Assembly: GCA_019241095.1 (NCBI GenBank)
Contig: JAFAXJ010000166.1
Location: 1-6,755, forward strand
Direction: 5' to 3'
Source of the DNA: Verrucomicrobiota bacterium
GTDB taxonomy: Bacteria; Verrucomicrobiota; Verrucomicrobiia; Chthoniobacterales; JAFAMB01
DNA length: 6,755 bases
Shown here: positions 1 through 6,350 of the stretch, one piece after another
Position numbering within the stretch: the first letter of the stretch is position 1
How the letters are laid out: each line of letters opens with the position of its first letter
The notes under the pieces: generated by a model
What the model saw: only the letters and a program-made list of their open reading frames with translations
What the model was told of the DNA's origin: nothing
Databases searched by the model: none
Position numbers and translations under genes: made by a program

Positions 1-2314
1 CATCCAGACCGGCAAGCAAACCGCCGCACGCGAATGCTCCCAGGACACGCGTTTTTGCGTTGATTCCAACCAATTTAGCACCGTTGGGATTTGACCCGAT
101 CGCAAAAAGCTCGCGACCAAATGAAATGTAGCGGAGCGCGAAACCGATCGCGACTAGTACGCCCGCAGCAAGGAGAACGATCCCGGGAACGCCCAACAAC
201 GAACGGCTTGTAAGGTCAAGCCACGCACCCGGCACCTGATCGGCACTGATCTGTTTCCCATGTGCGATAAGACTGTCCAGGCCGCGAAACAAAGCAAGCG
301 TACCCAGGGTGACAACGATCGCTGGTACTCGCCCGAAGGTCACGATCAAACCATTGAGAAGCCCGCAGGCTAAACCAACTCCGAACGCGACTGCGAATGC
401 GATACTTATGCTCAAATCGGGATGTGATCGCAAAGTGTCGGCCGAAAGGTATGCGGCAAGTCCAATGATCGAGGCGACGGACAGATCAATGTTGCGAGTG
501 ATGAGAACAAGCATCTGTCCTACAGCAACAATCGATAGCAATGCGGCATCCATCGATAAAGCTCTTAGATTCCCGGCGCTTAACATCCGGGGATTAAGCG
601 CGGAAATCGGGACCAGCAAAGCCGATACAGCTACGAAAAGGCCCAGTTCACGCCGAACCAAGAATGATCGAAAACGGCTGTCTGCATTGGCAGGTTTGAT
701 AAATCCGTCCGCCGGCCGGGCGGCAGATAATTCCCCGCCATAATCGAGCGGTGACGACGAATCTGTCAGACCAGCGATTGTTCCAGTGGCTGCATACATG
801 ATCCGCTCTTGAGAAAGCTGCTCACGCTCGAACCTGGCTGTCACCTCTCCTTCTCGAAAAACGAGAACACGATGGCACATGCTGATGAGTTCCGGCAGTT
901 CGGAGGAGATCAAAATGATCGCTATGCCATTCCGGGCCAGGTCAGCGATCATCGCGTGCACTTCTGCTTTCGTTTGAACATCAATGCCCTGAGTCGGTTC
1001 GTCGAAAATAATGATGCGCGGGCCGGCAGCCAGCCACTTGGAGAGCACAACTTTTTGTTGGTTACCACCGGACAGCGTACTGACTGGCTGTTCGAATGAA
1101 CGGAACCGCAAGCGCATGCGATCCAAATGAGGCTTCACCAGGTTGAGTTCCTGCTTGCTTTGGATGATGCCGAGGCGCGTCGCTCGATCGATAACAGGCA
1201 GCGACGCATTGGCCAGAATGCCAAAATCCATGATCAAGCTTTGGCTTATCCGATCTTCCGACACATAAGCGATTCCTGCCTTCATTGCATCCGCCGGCGA
1301 ATGAAATCTGACACTTCGTCCGTCGATGCTAACCGTGCCGCTGGCGGCTAGGTCGACGCCAAACAAAACGCGCGCGACTTCCGTGCGCCCACTTCCTATC
1401 AATCCACCGAAGCCAAGAATCTCGCCTGCTCTGACCGTAAATGAAACATCATTGAATTCGCTAGAATGTGTCAGTTTCTCAACCTTCAGGAGGGTCTTGC
1501 CGAGCTCCGAGCCGAGCGGAGGGTAGAGGTTAGAAAGAGCTCGCCCCACCATGAGCTGTACAGCTTGATCTTTGGGTAGATCTGTCACTGGCCTGACCGT
1601 CACTAATCGCCCGTCGCGGAGCACTGCAACACGGTCTGCCACCCGGTAAATTTCTTCCATGCGATGGCTGACAAACATCATGGCAACTCGTCGCGCTCGC
1701 AATTGACTAACAACACCAAAAAGCCTCTCGACCTCGCGTTCGGAAAGGGCCGCCGTGGGCTCGTCCATGATCAAGACACGAGCTTCAATCGCCAGCGCTT
1801 TAGCGATCTCGGCCAACTGTCGTTCGGAGGTATGCAGGCGGCCTAACAACGTGCTTGGATCGGCTGACAATCCAACAACTTCAAGCAATCGAGCGGCTTC
1901 CTCTCTCATTCTCGGATGGTCCAGAATTCCCCACCGGTTTTTAAGCAATCGGCCGATGAAAATGTTTTCGGCTATCGAAAGATCATCGAACAGCCCTGGA
2001 TGCTGATGCATTACCGCGATACCCTGCCGCTGCGCTTCGACGGGGGACGACAGTTGCAAACGCCTGCCTTCCAAAAAAATCTGACCACGATCGGGTCGGT
2101 ATACGCCTGCGAATAATTTAACGCAGGTGCTTTTCCCGGCGCCGTTCTCACCGAGAAGCGCAAGTACTTCGCCTGATCTCAGGTCGATTGACACGTCGTC
2201 CAAGGCGAGCGTTCCCCCGAAAGATTTGCTTACGCTGCGGAGTTCAGCAATAACCGAGGGATGAGCAGTTCGAGACTCGCTGTTATACTCAAGATGATGT
2301 TCGAAACCGCTCAT
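1..2314 (-). CDS. Fused sugar/AI-2-type ABC importer: two ATPase domains plus permease (partial, C-terminus off the left edge)
   Basis: My reverse-strand translation gives 771 codons from ATG at 2314 to base 1 with no stop. Domain 1 (residues about 21-255) has Walker A GENGAGKST (55-63), Q104, Walker B VLIMDEPT (180-187) and H217, but a degenerate signature (LHTSERQ, 160-166). Domain 2 (about 275-500) has the reverse pattern: Walker A carries Arg310 instead of Lys, the signature LSGGNQQ (414-420) and Walker B (434-441) are intact, and Ser471 replaces the H-loop His. This asymmetry is normal for RbsA/LsrA-type ATPases. After a linker of about 45 residues, a BPD_transp_2 permease begins near residue 555, with RNIDLSV (607-613) and several membrane helices. 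It most resembles LsrC as I remember that protein; RhaP-type rhamnose permeases are the alternative. It would import a sugar-like solute at the inner membrane with a binding protein and a second permease, neither visible here. ATG 2314 is the only usual start before the conserved domain. AAGGA lies 13 nt upstream, overlapping the mgtE stop. The substrate is unknown. Confidence 0.9.
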   Translation of the reverse strand, partial: MSGFEHHLEYNSESRTAHPSVIAELRSVSKSFGGTLALDDVSIDLRSGEVLALLGENGAGKSTCVKLFAGVYRPDRGQIFLEGRRLQLSSPVEAQRQGIAVMHQHPGLFDDLSIAENIFIGRLLKNRWGILDHPRMREEAARLLEVVGLSADPSTLLGRLHTSERQLAEIAKALAIEARVLIMDEPTAALSEREVERLFGVVSQLRARRVAMMFVSHRMEEIYRVADRVAVLRDGRLVTVRPVTDLPKDQAVQLMVGRALSNLYPPLGSELGKTLLKVEKLTHSSEFNDVSFTVRAGEILGFGGLIGSGRTEVARVLFGVDLAASGTVSIDGRSVRFHSPADAMKAGIAYVSEDRISQSLIMDFGILANASLPVIDRATRLGIIQSKQELNLVKPHLDRMRLRFRSFEQPVSTLSGGNQQKVVLSKWLAAGPRIIIFDEPTQGIDVQTKAEVHAMIADLARNGIAIILISSELPELISMCHRVLVFREGEVTARFEREQLSQERIMYAATGTIAGLTDSSSPLDYGGELSAARPADGFIKPANADSRFRSFLVRRELGLFVAVSALLVPISALNPRMLSAGNLRALSMDAALLSIVAVGQMLVLITRNIDLSVASIIGLAAYLSADTLRSHPDLSISIAFAVAFGVGLACGLLNGLIVTFGRVPAIVVTLGTLALFRGLDSLIAHGKQISADQVPGAWLDLTSRSLLGVPGIVLLAAGVLVAIGFALRYISFGRELFAIGSNPNGAKLVGINAKTRVLGAFACGGLLAGLD

Positions 2315-2330
2315 CCAGTGAGGGAAATCC

Positions 2331-3740
2331 TTAGAGCAGCGTTCCGCGTAACAACACGGTTGCAACAGAAAAATAGATGATGATGCCAGTAACGTCCACG
2401 AACGTTGAGACAAACGGCGCGCTCGACGTGGCTGGGTCCAGACCGCACTTGCGCAGGATCAGAGGCAACATAGCGCCGACCAGACTGCCCCAGACCACTA
2501 CCCCCAAAAGAGCGCAACCGATTGTCAAACCAATCGCAAACCAATGCACCGTGAGGTCTTCGCCTAACAAGGTGCCGGCTTCGACGCGAAGCAATCCGCA
2601 AAGGCCAAGAATACCGCCGAGCGCAAGCCCTGTAGTTAGTTCGCGGCCTAAAACAATCCACCAATCTTTGAGACCAAGTTCGCCCAGTCCCAAAGCTCGG
2701 ATAACCAATGTCGAACTCTGGGATCCGGCGTTTCCGCCGCTCGCGATAATCAGTGGAAGAAATATGGAAAGGACCACCGCCTTTTCGATCTGTGTTTCGT
2801 AGTGAACCATCGCGTTGGCCGTGAACATGCCTCCGAGGAAAAGCACAATCAGCCACGGTCCGCGTTTCCAAAGCATCCCTGAAATCGTGGTAGCCAGATA
2901 GGGAACGCCGAGCTCGGAACTGCCACCGATTTTCTGCACCGCTTCAGTAGCAAGTCGTTCCGATGCTTTTAGCACATCATCGGAGGTAACAATCCCTAAC
3001 ATTTTACTGCTGGAGCTGACTACTGGCAGCGCGTACAAATCGGTATCGCGGAAGGTTGACACCGCGTTCTCGATAGGATCGCCCGCAAAAAGCTGCAAAT
3101 GGTCCTGAAGGATTAACGGGACGATCAGCTGTTCCGGATCGCCCATGATCAAGCTTCGGATGCGCAGACTGCCGGCTAACTCACCATTCCCTTTAACCGC
3201 GTATACGACATTGATCGTATCGCTATCCTGACCATGAGTCCGGATGTAGGCTATCGCTTCAGAAACGGTCATGCGCTCATCGAGGGAGATGTAGTCCGGC
3301 GTCATCAATCGGCCAACGCTTCCTTTCGGGTAGCCTAGCAACGTGCGAGCGATCTCTCTTTCGTCTGGTTCCAGCTGCTCAAGCAACTGCTTCTGGACGT
3401 TAGCGGGTAATTCGGCCAGAACCGCGGTACGATCGTCGGCCGACATTTCCTCGAGAATTCCTGCCACCTCTTTGCGCCCGAGGGCGTGTAAAAGACGGTG
3501 TTGATGGTGCAAATCAATATATTCAAAGACCAGCGCTGCTGTTCCCTTCGGCAGAGCGCGAAAAGCAATTGCTTCAGCTTCGTCGGGCAAATTTTCCAGT
3601 ACAGCCGCCACTCGAGAGTGCGGCTGGGACTCGACCAAATCACGCAATTCATCGAAATTGCGTGCAGCGATGGCCTCGAGCAGGCGTTGACGGAACACCT
3701 GCGAGGAAATCGGCCCCGCAGCTTCTTCTGTCTTTTCCAT
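2331..3740 (-). CDS. mgtE: MgtE-family magnesium transporter
   Basis: This encodes an inner-membrane Mg2+ channel/transporter gated by cytosolic Mg2+. From ATG 3740 it has 469 residues, close to the family's usual 450 or so. The N domain (about 18-125) consists of MgtE-N helical repeats. A tandem CBS pair (about 140-260) includes the typical GRLMTPDY entry and the GIVTSDDVL segment. The membrane domain (about 290-469) holds SGGNAGSQSS (334-343), the family hallmark in TM2, and the conserved pore Asp449 in FVDVTGIIIYF of the last helix, equivalent to the Mg-binding Asp of the Thermus protein. The frame stays open upstream to TTG 3776, with another ATG at 3764. I prefer 3740 because AGGG (3749-3752) lies 8 nt before it, and the extra 12 residues are basic and lie outside the domain. 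No lesion is seen. The ABC fusion gene starts 16 nt after its stop, which suggests one transcript. I see no recognisable M-box riboswitch in the leader. Confidence 0.96.
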   Translation of the reverse strand: MEKTEEAAGPISSQVFRQRLLEAIAARNFDELRDLVESQPHSRVAAVLENLPDEAEAIAFRALPKGTAALVFEYIDLHHQHRLLHALGRKEVAGILEEMSADDRTAVLAELPANVQKQLLEQLEPDEREIARTLLGYPKGSVGRLMTPDYISLDERMTVSEAIAYIRTHGQDSDTINVVYAVKGNGELAGSLRIRSLIMGDPEQLIVPLILQDHLQLFAGDPIENAVSTFRDTDLYALPVVSSSSKMLGIVTSDDVLKASERLATEAVQKIGGSSELGVPYLATTISGMLWKRGPWLIVLFLGGMFTANAMVHYETQIEKAVVLSIFLPLIIASGGNAGSQSSTLVIRALGLGELGLKDWWIVLGRELTTGLALGGILGLCGLLRVEAGTLLGEDLTVHWFAIGLTIGCALLGVVVWGSLVGAMLPLILRKCGLDPATSSAPFVSTFVDVTGIIIYFSVATVLLRGTLL

Positions 3741-3793
3741 GCGCACGACCCTATGCCGGTCCATTCTGGAGGGCAAGGCTCTGCTGCGGGAGG

Positions 3794-3813
3794 CCCTTGA
3801 TACCCATCAAAGG
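3794..3813 (-). promoter_or_regulatory. Possible hairpin in the mgtE leader
   Basis: CCCTTGAT (3794-3801) and ATCAAAGG (3806-3813) form 8-base arms with one mismatch around a 4-nt ACCC loop. The element lies about 54 nt upstream of the preferred mgtE start, inside the leader inferred from the candidate promoter. No U-run follows, so it is not an obvious terminator. A role in leader folding is inference, and chance is possible. Confidence 0.25.
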
Positions 3814-3892
3814 TCTTTCAATACAACGTAGTGCTGCTCATTCTACTGCTCGCAACCGCCTTTCAAATTTTGAATCAGTCATTTTGGCGGGT

Positions 3893-3928
3893 CACATAAT
3901 CGACTGATAACATTTATAGTATTATGTG
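3893..3928. repeat. Inverted repeat over the candidate mgtE promoter
   Basis: CACATAAT (3893-3900) and ATTATGTG (3921-3928) are perfect 8-bp inverted arms 20 nt apart. They flank the candidate -10 box of the mgtE promoter (3913-3918) and cover the likely transcription start. This is the placement expected of a repressor operator. No regulator is encoded nearby and the repeat does not match a consensus I can name. Confidence 0.4.
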
Positions 3929-3941
3929 GCTTTAATCGCAA
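3913..3941 (-). promoter_or_regulatory. Candidate sigma-70 promoter for mgtE and the ABC gene
   Basis: On the minus strand, TTGCGA (3936-3941) matches the -35 consensus at 4 of 6 bases. It is followed after exactly 17 nt by TATAAA (3913-3918), which matches the -10 at 5 of 6. Transcription would start near 3906, giving about 165 nt of leader before the mgtE ATG. The region is AT-rich, so a chance match is possible. Confidence 0.35.
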
Positions 3942-4494
3942 ATGTTCCGGGATAAAAACGAAACAGACAAACAGTTCGCGGCGGATCACATGCCGGATTT
4001 TTCCAAGATTAAACGCTGATACCGACCGAAGTTTCTTATTTAACTCTCTTGGTTATTTCAGGATGCAGGTTGGCATGCGAATTGGCGAGATCTTAGTGGC
4101 ATTTCCTGTCGTGAAAGCCTTTTGTAACGACTATCAATTCAGGTTATCTGAGACTTGTTAGCAGGGGGCGCCAATCCGTCACCGGACTAGGTCAACATGA
4201 ATGAACTTGCTGTTCGCGGACTTAAAGCTTTGGCTCGGAGTAGATATATTATATTGGCTTTTAGGGCTATAGATCGGGATATGCTTAGCAATCCAACATT
4301 TAGTCCATCTATCAGGCTGATGTTTACTCGTCGACAGCCGAGTTTCTATCAATCATTGCGATTGCAAAGTTTGCTGGCGTTTCGTCACTGCGCTGACATC
4401 ACGCTGGCACCAGTCCATAATCTGGTGATCGCTTGGTGGTACTCTATTCGGGTATTCTTGTGCGGATCGGAACTGTCGGAAATCGAAGTATCTC

Positions 4495-4516
4495 TTAGTA
4501 GCTTTTAGTAGCTTTT
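4495..4516. repeat. Tandem decamer repeat
   Basis: TTAGTAGCTT occurs twice head to tail (4495-4504 and 4505-4514), followed by TT. It looks like a simple slippage duplication in non-coding DNA, and no function is evident. Confidence 0.5.
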
Positions 4517-4839
4517 GGTCCGACTAACGAAGCTAAAAACAACCAGTAAAATGTTATATGAGAACCGAGATCCTTCGTGCTTCGTGGCAGGTCGGTAGAA
4601 ATAGTAGCAGCGGGGTCGCGCTTGAGCATGGTCAATGAATTATAAGATCAGCTAAAGCGTTCACATCTTAATATCGACTAACTCGAAGCAGCTCCAAACG
4701 TTCGGTACCAATCTCTCTCCTCGCCCACCCTCCTCGTTGCCCGCCGCATAGGTCTACAATTTGAGTTACCTAGATATTTTCCAAAACCCGCCCAAGAGCG
4801 GCAGGAGGCAAATCAAAGTAGTAGTCTTAATTACCTCTA

Positions 4840-5067
4840 TTAATGCCGACCGGAAGGAATCCTTGCCTTCGCATCTTCCCAGGTGACGACGTTATGCGGA
4901 TTTTACCGATATTCTTGGAAACGTCTATCGAGTTCGTTGAGCTGCTTCTCAGTGACTGGAATTGTATCAGGATTTGAAGCCAACTCGTCCCAGAGCTCGA
5001 CGGCCAAAGCAAACTTGTCGGCGGCCGACAGCCGCCATCGATCCGCGGCGGAATTCCTTGCTGTCAA
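4840..5067 (-). pseudogene. Addiction-module antitoxin remnant (PF09720-like), interrupted by an in-frame stop
   Basis: Read from TTG 5067, the frame gives 54 residues, then TAA (4903-4905), then 20 more residues in the same frame (NPHNVVTWEDAKARIPSGRH) before a second TAA at 4840-4842. Joined across the first stop, the product is 75 residues, the usual size of the 'putative addiction module component' antitoxins. It keeps their pattern: LSAADKFALAVELWDELA near the N-terminus, IPVTEKQLNELDRRFQEY in the middle and a TWEDAKARI tail. One base change (AAA, CAA or GAA to TAA) would explain the stop. In the family, the tail around the conserved Trp is thought to contact a RelE/ParE-like toxin, so the truncated form may be inactive. 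No ATG is available at the right place. The frame continues upstream to about 5220 without recognisable similarity, so the 5' end may be altered too. No toxin is recognisable downstream (below 4840). Confidence 0.75.
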
Positions 5068-5257
5068 AAACCATAAACAAAGCCTTCGAATGTCCCGCGT
5101 AATGGCCCATGTAGTTCCAAATACTGTTCCACAAATCCACGAATCTTCATGCTCGCCCTGACGACCCGAGATAAAACCGCCGAAACCAAAATCTCGATGC
5201 TCATGCGAGACCGGAAGCAAAGGTACCTTACTGCTGATCTAGATACTTTCACAAGTT

Positions 5258-5279
5258 GAATGTGTTATGAATAACATTC
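5258..5279. repeat. Inverted repeat upstream of the PAP2 gene
   Basis: GAAT-GT-GTTAT (5258-5268) and ATAACATTC (5271-5279) form 9-bp complementary arms, with a 2-nt bulge in the left arm and a 2-nt centre (GA). The element ends 47 nt before the PAP2 ATG, just upstream of a possible extended -10. It is compact enough to be an operator. Binding by a regulator is inference. Confidence 0.4.
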
Positions 5280-5291
5280 TTTGGACCTTAA

Positions 5292-5300
5292 TGTGATACT
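5292..5300 (+). promoter_or_regulatory. Possible extended -10 promoter for the PAP2 gene
   Basis: TGTGATACT combines an extended TGn with a -10-like GATACT (5295-5300). No good -35 lies at 16-18 nt upstream, where the inverted repeat sits. Initiation near 5307 would leave about 20 nt of leader before ATG 5327 and would exclude the upstream TTG start. This is weak evidence. Confidence 0.25.
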
Positions 5301-5326
5301 CAGTTTTGGAAAGCATTGACTGCTCC

Positions 5327-6199
5327 ATGAAACCCCAGTTGGAAAAACCAGCCTTGCGACCTCTTCTGCTCGGAGCCTTTATCTGCGCTTGCCTGCTTAC
5401 AATCGGTTATCTGACTATGGTCAATACTCCACAAGGACATAAGTTCGATGATGACGCTTTTGCGGGCCACGACGCTGTGAGCTGGAGGGTGATTAAACTA
5501 GACTCAGCGATTCTGAACCGTGTGACCAAGTCGGCGCTGCTCTTTGCGGCTATCATGATATTCTCCGTAGCGACACTCCGTCGCTGCGCGTTTGTAGGCC
5601 TGATCGCCGTTGCGGGATTCGCATTCGCGGTCATCGGCGCCGAGATCTTAAAGGCCGTGCTCCCTTGGCGTCCATTGGTTCCCGATGATGCACTGCTTTC
5701 AGCCGACCTTCAGGCAGAGTCCTATCCGAGCGGACACGCAACCATCGGCACCTCGTTTGCCTTGGGTGTACTTTTGGTGGCGCCATCTCGTTGGCGGCTC
5801 TGGTTTGCTGTTTGCGCTGGTTGTTTTAGCGCAACATTCGCGACAGCCGTGCTTTTTGCTGGTTGGCATCGTCCTTCGGATGCACTCGGTGCGTTAGCCT
5901 GGTCCGGAATTTGTATGAGTATTGCCGGAGCATTTGCAGTTCGGGTTCAAGGCAGCCCTGCGGCTTCGATTGCTCACTCAGGTCGAGCTGTTATAGCAAC
6001 CCTTGCAGCAACGGTCCTGGTATTAGTCACTACATGGTTAACTGCAGCGGGCGCATCCCCAAGGTTTTATTTGGGTAACCTGCCATTCTTTGTTCTCACC
6101 GGACTTATTATCGTCGGAGCTTTTGGTCTTAATTTCTGGTACGCTTGGCAGTTAAAAGCTGTAGACTGGTCGCCAACCCCAACGAATCTCAAGGCTTGA
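5327..6199 (+). CDS. PAP2-family membrane phosphatase
   Basis: The product is a 290-residue, multi-pass inner-membrane protein of the type 2 phosphatidic acid phosphatase superfamily, which removes phosphate from lipid phosphates or undecaprenyl diphosphate. Hydrophobic segments lie at about 13-32, 70-83, 88-106, 139-153, 158-178, 188-205, 221-241 and 253-273. Motif 1 is K109-x5-RP (KAVLPWRP), motif 2 is PSGH (134-137) with the catalytic acid His137, and motif 3 is GWHRPSD with nucleophile His181 and Asp185. The Arg normally six residues before the motif 3 His is Val175 here. Motif 1 is one residue shorter than the textbook KX6RP. GWHRPSD variants like this recur in annotated PAP2 proteins as I recall, so activity is likely but unproven. 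I chose ATG 5327 over in-frame TTG 5306 because the seven extra residues are unlike a signal. Neither start has a strong ribosome site (GGAAAG lies 13 nt from the ATG). The gene stands alone and faces the GspE-like gene. The substrate is unknown. Confidence 0.88.
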   Translation: MKPQLEKPALRPLLLGAFICACLLTIGYLTMVNTPQGHKFDDDAFAGHDAVSWRVIKLDSAILNRVTKSALLFAAIMIFSVATLRRCAFVGLIAVAGFAFAVIGAEILKAVLPWRPLVPDDALLSADLQAESYPSGHATIGTSFALGVLLVAPSRWRLWFAVCAGCFSATFATAVLFAGWHRPSDALGALAWSGICMSIAGAFAVRVQGSPAASIAHSGRAVIATLAATVLVLVTTWLTAAGASPRFYLGNLPFFVLTGLIIVGAFGLNFWYAWQLKAVDWSPTPTNLKA

Positions 6200-6290
6200 T
6201 CGCTCGATCGGCAGTTCAATTCCTGACCAGTCGCGTTCACGGACGGCATCTTAGATAATAACGGCTGATAGCACGGCAATCAGTCAGGGC

Positions 6291-6310
6291 AAAAATCCGG
6301 CTTTGGATTT
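6291..6310 (-). terminator. Weak candidate terminator for the GspE-like gene
   Basis: On the minus strand, AAATCC (6305-6310) pairs with GGATTT (6293-6298) around a 6-nt AAAGCC loop. The second arm runs into a TTTTT tract (6295-6291). It lies about 40 nt beyond the 6351 stop. The 6-bp stem is AT-rich and the T-tract partly overlaps it, so this is a weak call. The 151-nt gap between the two convergent stops shows nothing stronger. Confidence 0.3.
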
Positions 6311-6350
6311 ATATGATGGAATGGACGCAAGGCAATACGCAAGCTGGGCG

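Larger units (their letters stand above)
3777..4839. other. Gene-poor AT-rich stretch, no recognisable gene
   Basis: About 1.06 kb lies between the mgtE upstream region and the antitoxin remnant. Reading all frames, I find no protein family, tRNA, rRNA or insertion-sequence end. The longest plausible frame (4197-4508, plus strand, 103 codons) begins with ATG 5 nt after an AGG. Its product is rich in Ser, Leu and Arg, lacks domain-like order and resembles nothing I know. The left part (to about 3941) holds the mgtE control elements listed separately. A 13-bp palindrome, TTCAAA-T-TTTGAA, sits at 3862-3874. The rest looks like decayed or non-coding accessory DNA. An unrecognised small RNA cannot be excluded. 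Confidence 0.55.

Noticed and set aside
309..743. Plus-strand open frame of 144 codons, and similar plus-strand frames up to about 2116
   Set aside because: They lie antisense to the continuous ABC ATPase-permease frame, whose motifs are unmistakable. Their products are low-complexity and domain-free.
2377..2802. Plus-strand 141-codon frame
   Set aside because: It is antisense to the mgtE membrane domain and rich in Pro, Ser and Thr, as expected of a reverse-strand shadow.
2311..2871. Minus-strand 186-codon frame overlapping mgtE
   Set aside because: It is an out-of-frame shadow of the mgtE membrane region. Its product is rich in Arg and Cys with no family features, and the mgtE frame carries all conserved residues.
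4197..4508. Plus-strand 103-codon frame with a modest AGG ribosome site
   Set aside because: The product has no recognisable motif, signal or ordered composition and the surroundings are non-coding. It is kept only as a remark in the gene-poor stretch.
4781..4804. Possible terminator (CCGC-TCTTGG-GCGG followed by GTTTT, minus strand) after the antitoxin remnant
   Set aside because: The stem has only 4 bp and the T-run is short. It is too weak to call.
5016..5030. 15-bp palindrome TGTCGGC-G-GCCGACA
   Set aside because: It falls within the codons for the conserved LSAADK segment of the antitoxin remnant, so coding constraint explains it. Autoregulatory binding is possible but unsupported.
4883..5161. 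Plus-strand 92-codon frame
   Set aside because: It is antisense to the antitoxin remnant, which shows clear family similarity on the other strand.
6198..6209. GATCG-CT-CGATC inverted repeat at the PAP2 stop
   Set aside because: The 5-bp arms have a 2-nt loop and no T-tract, and cgatcg-like words are common in this window. Probably chance.
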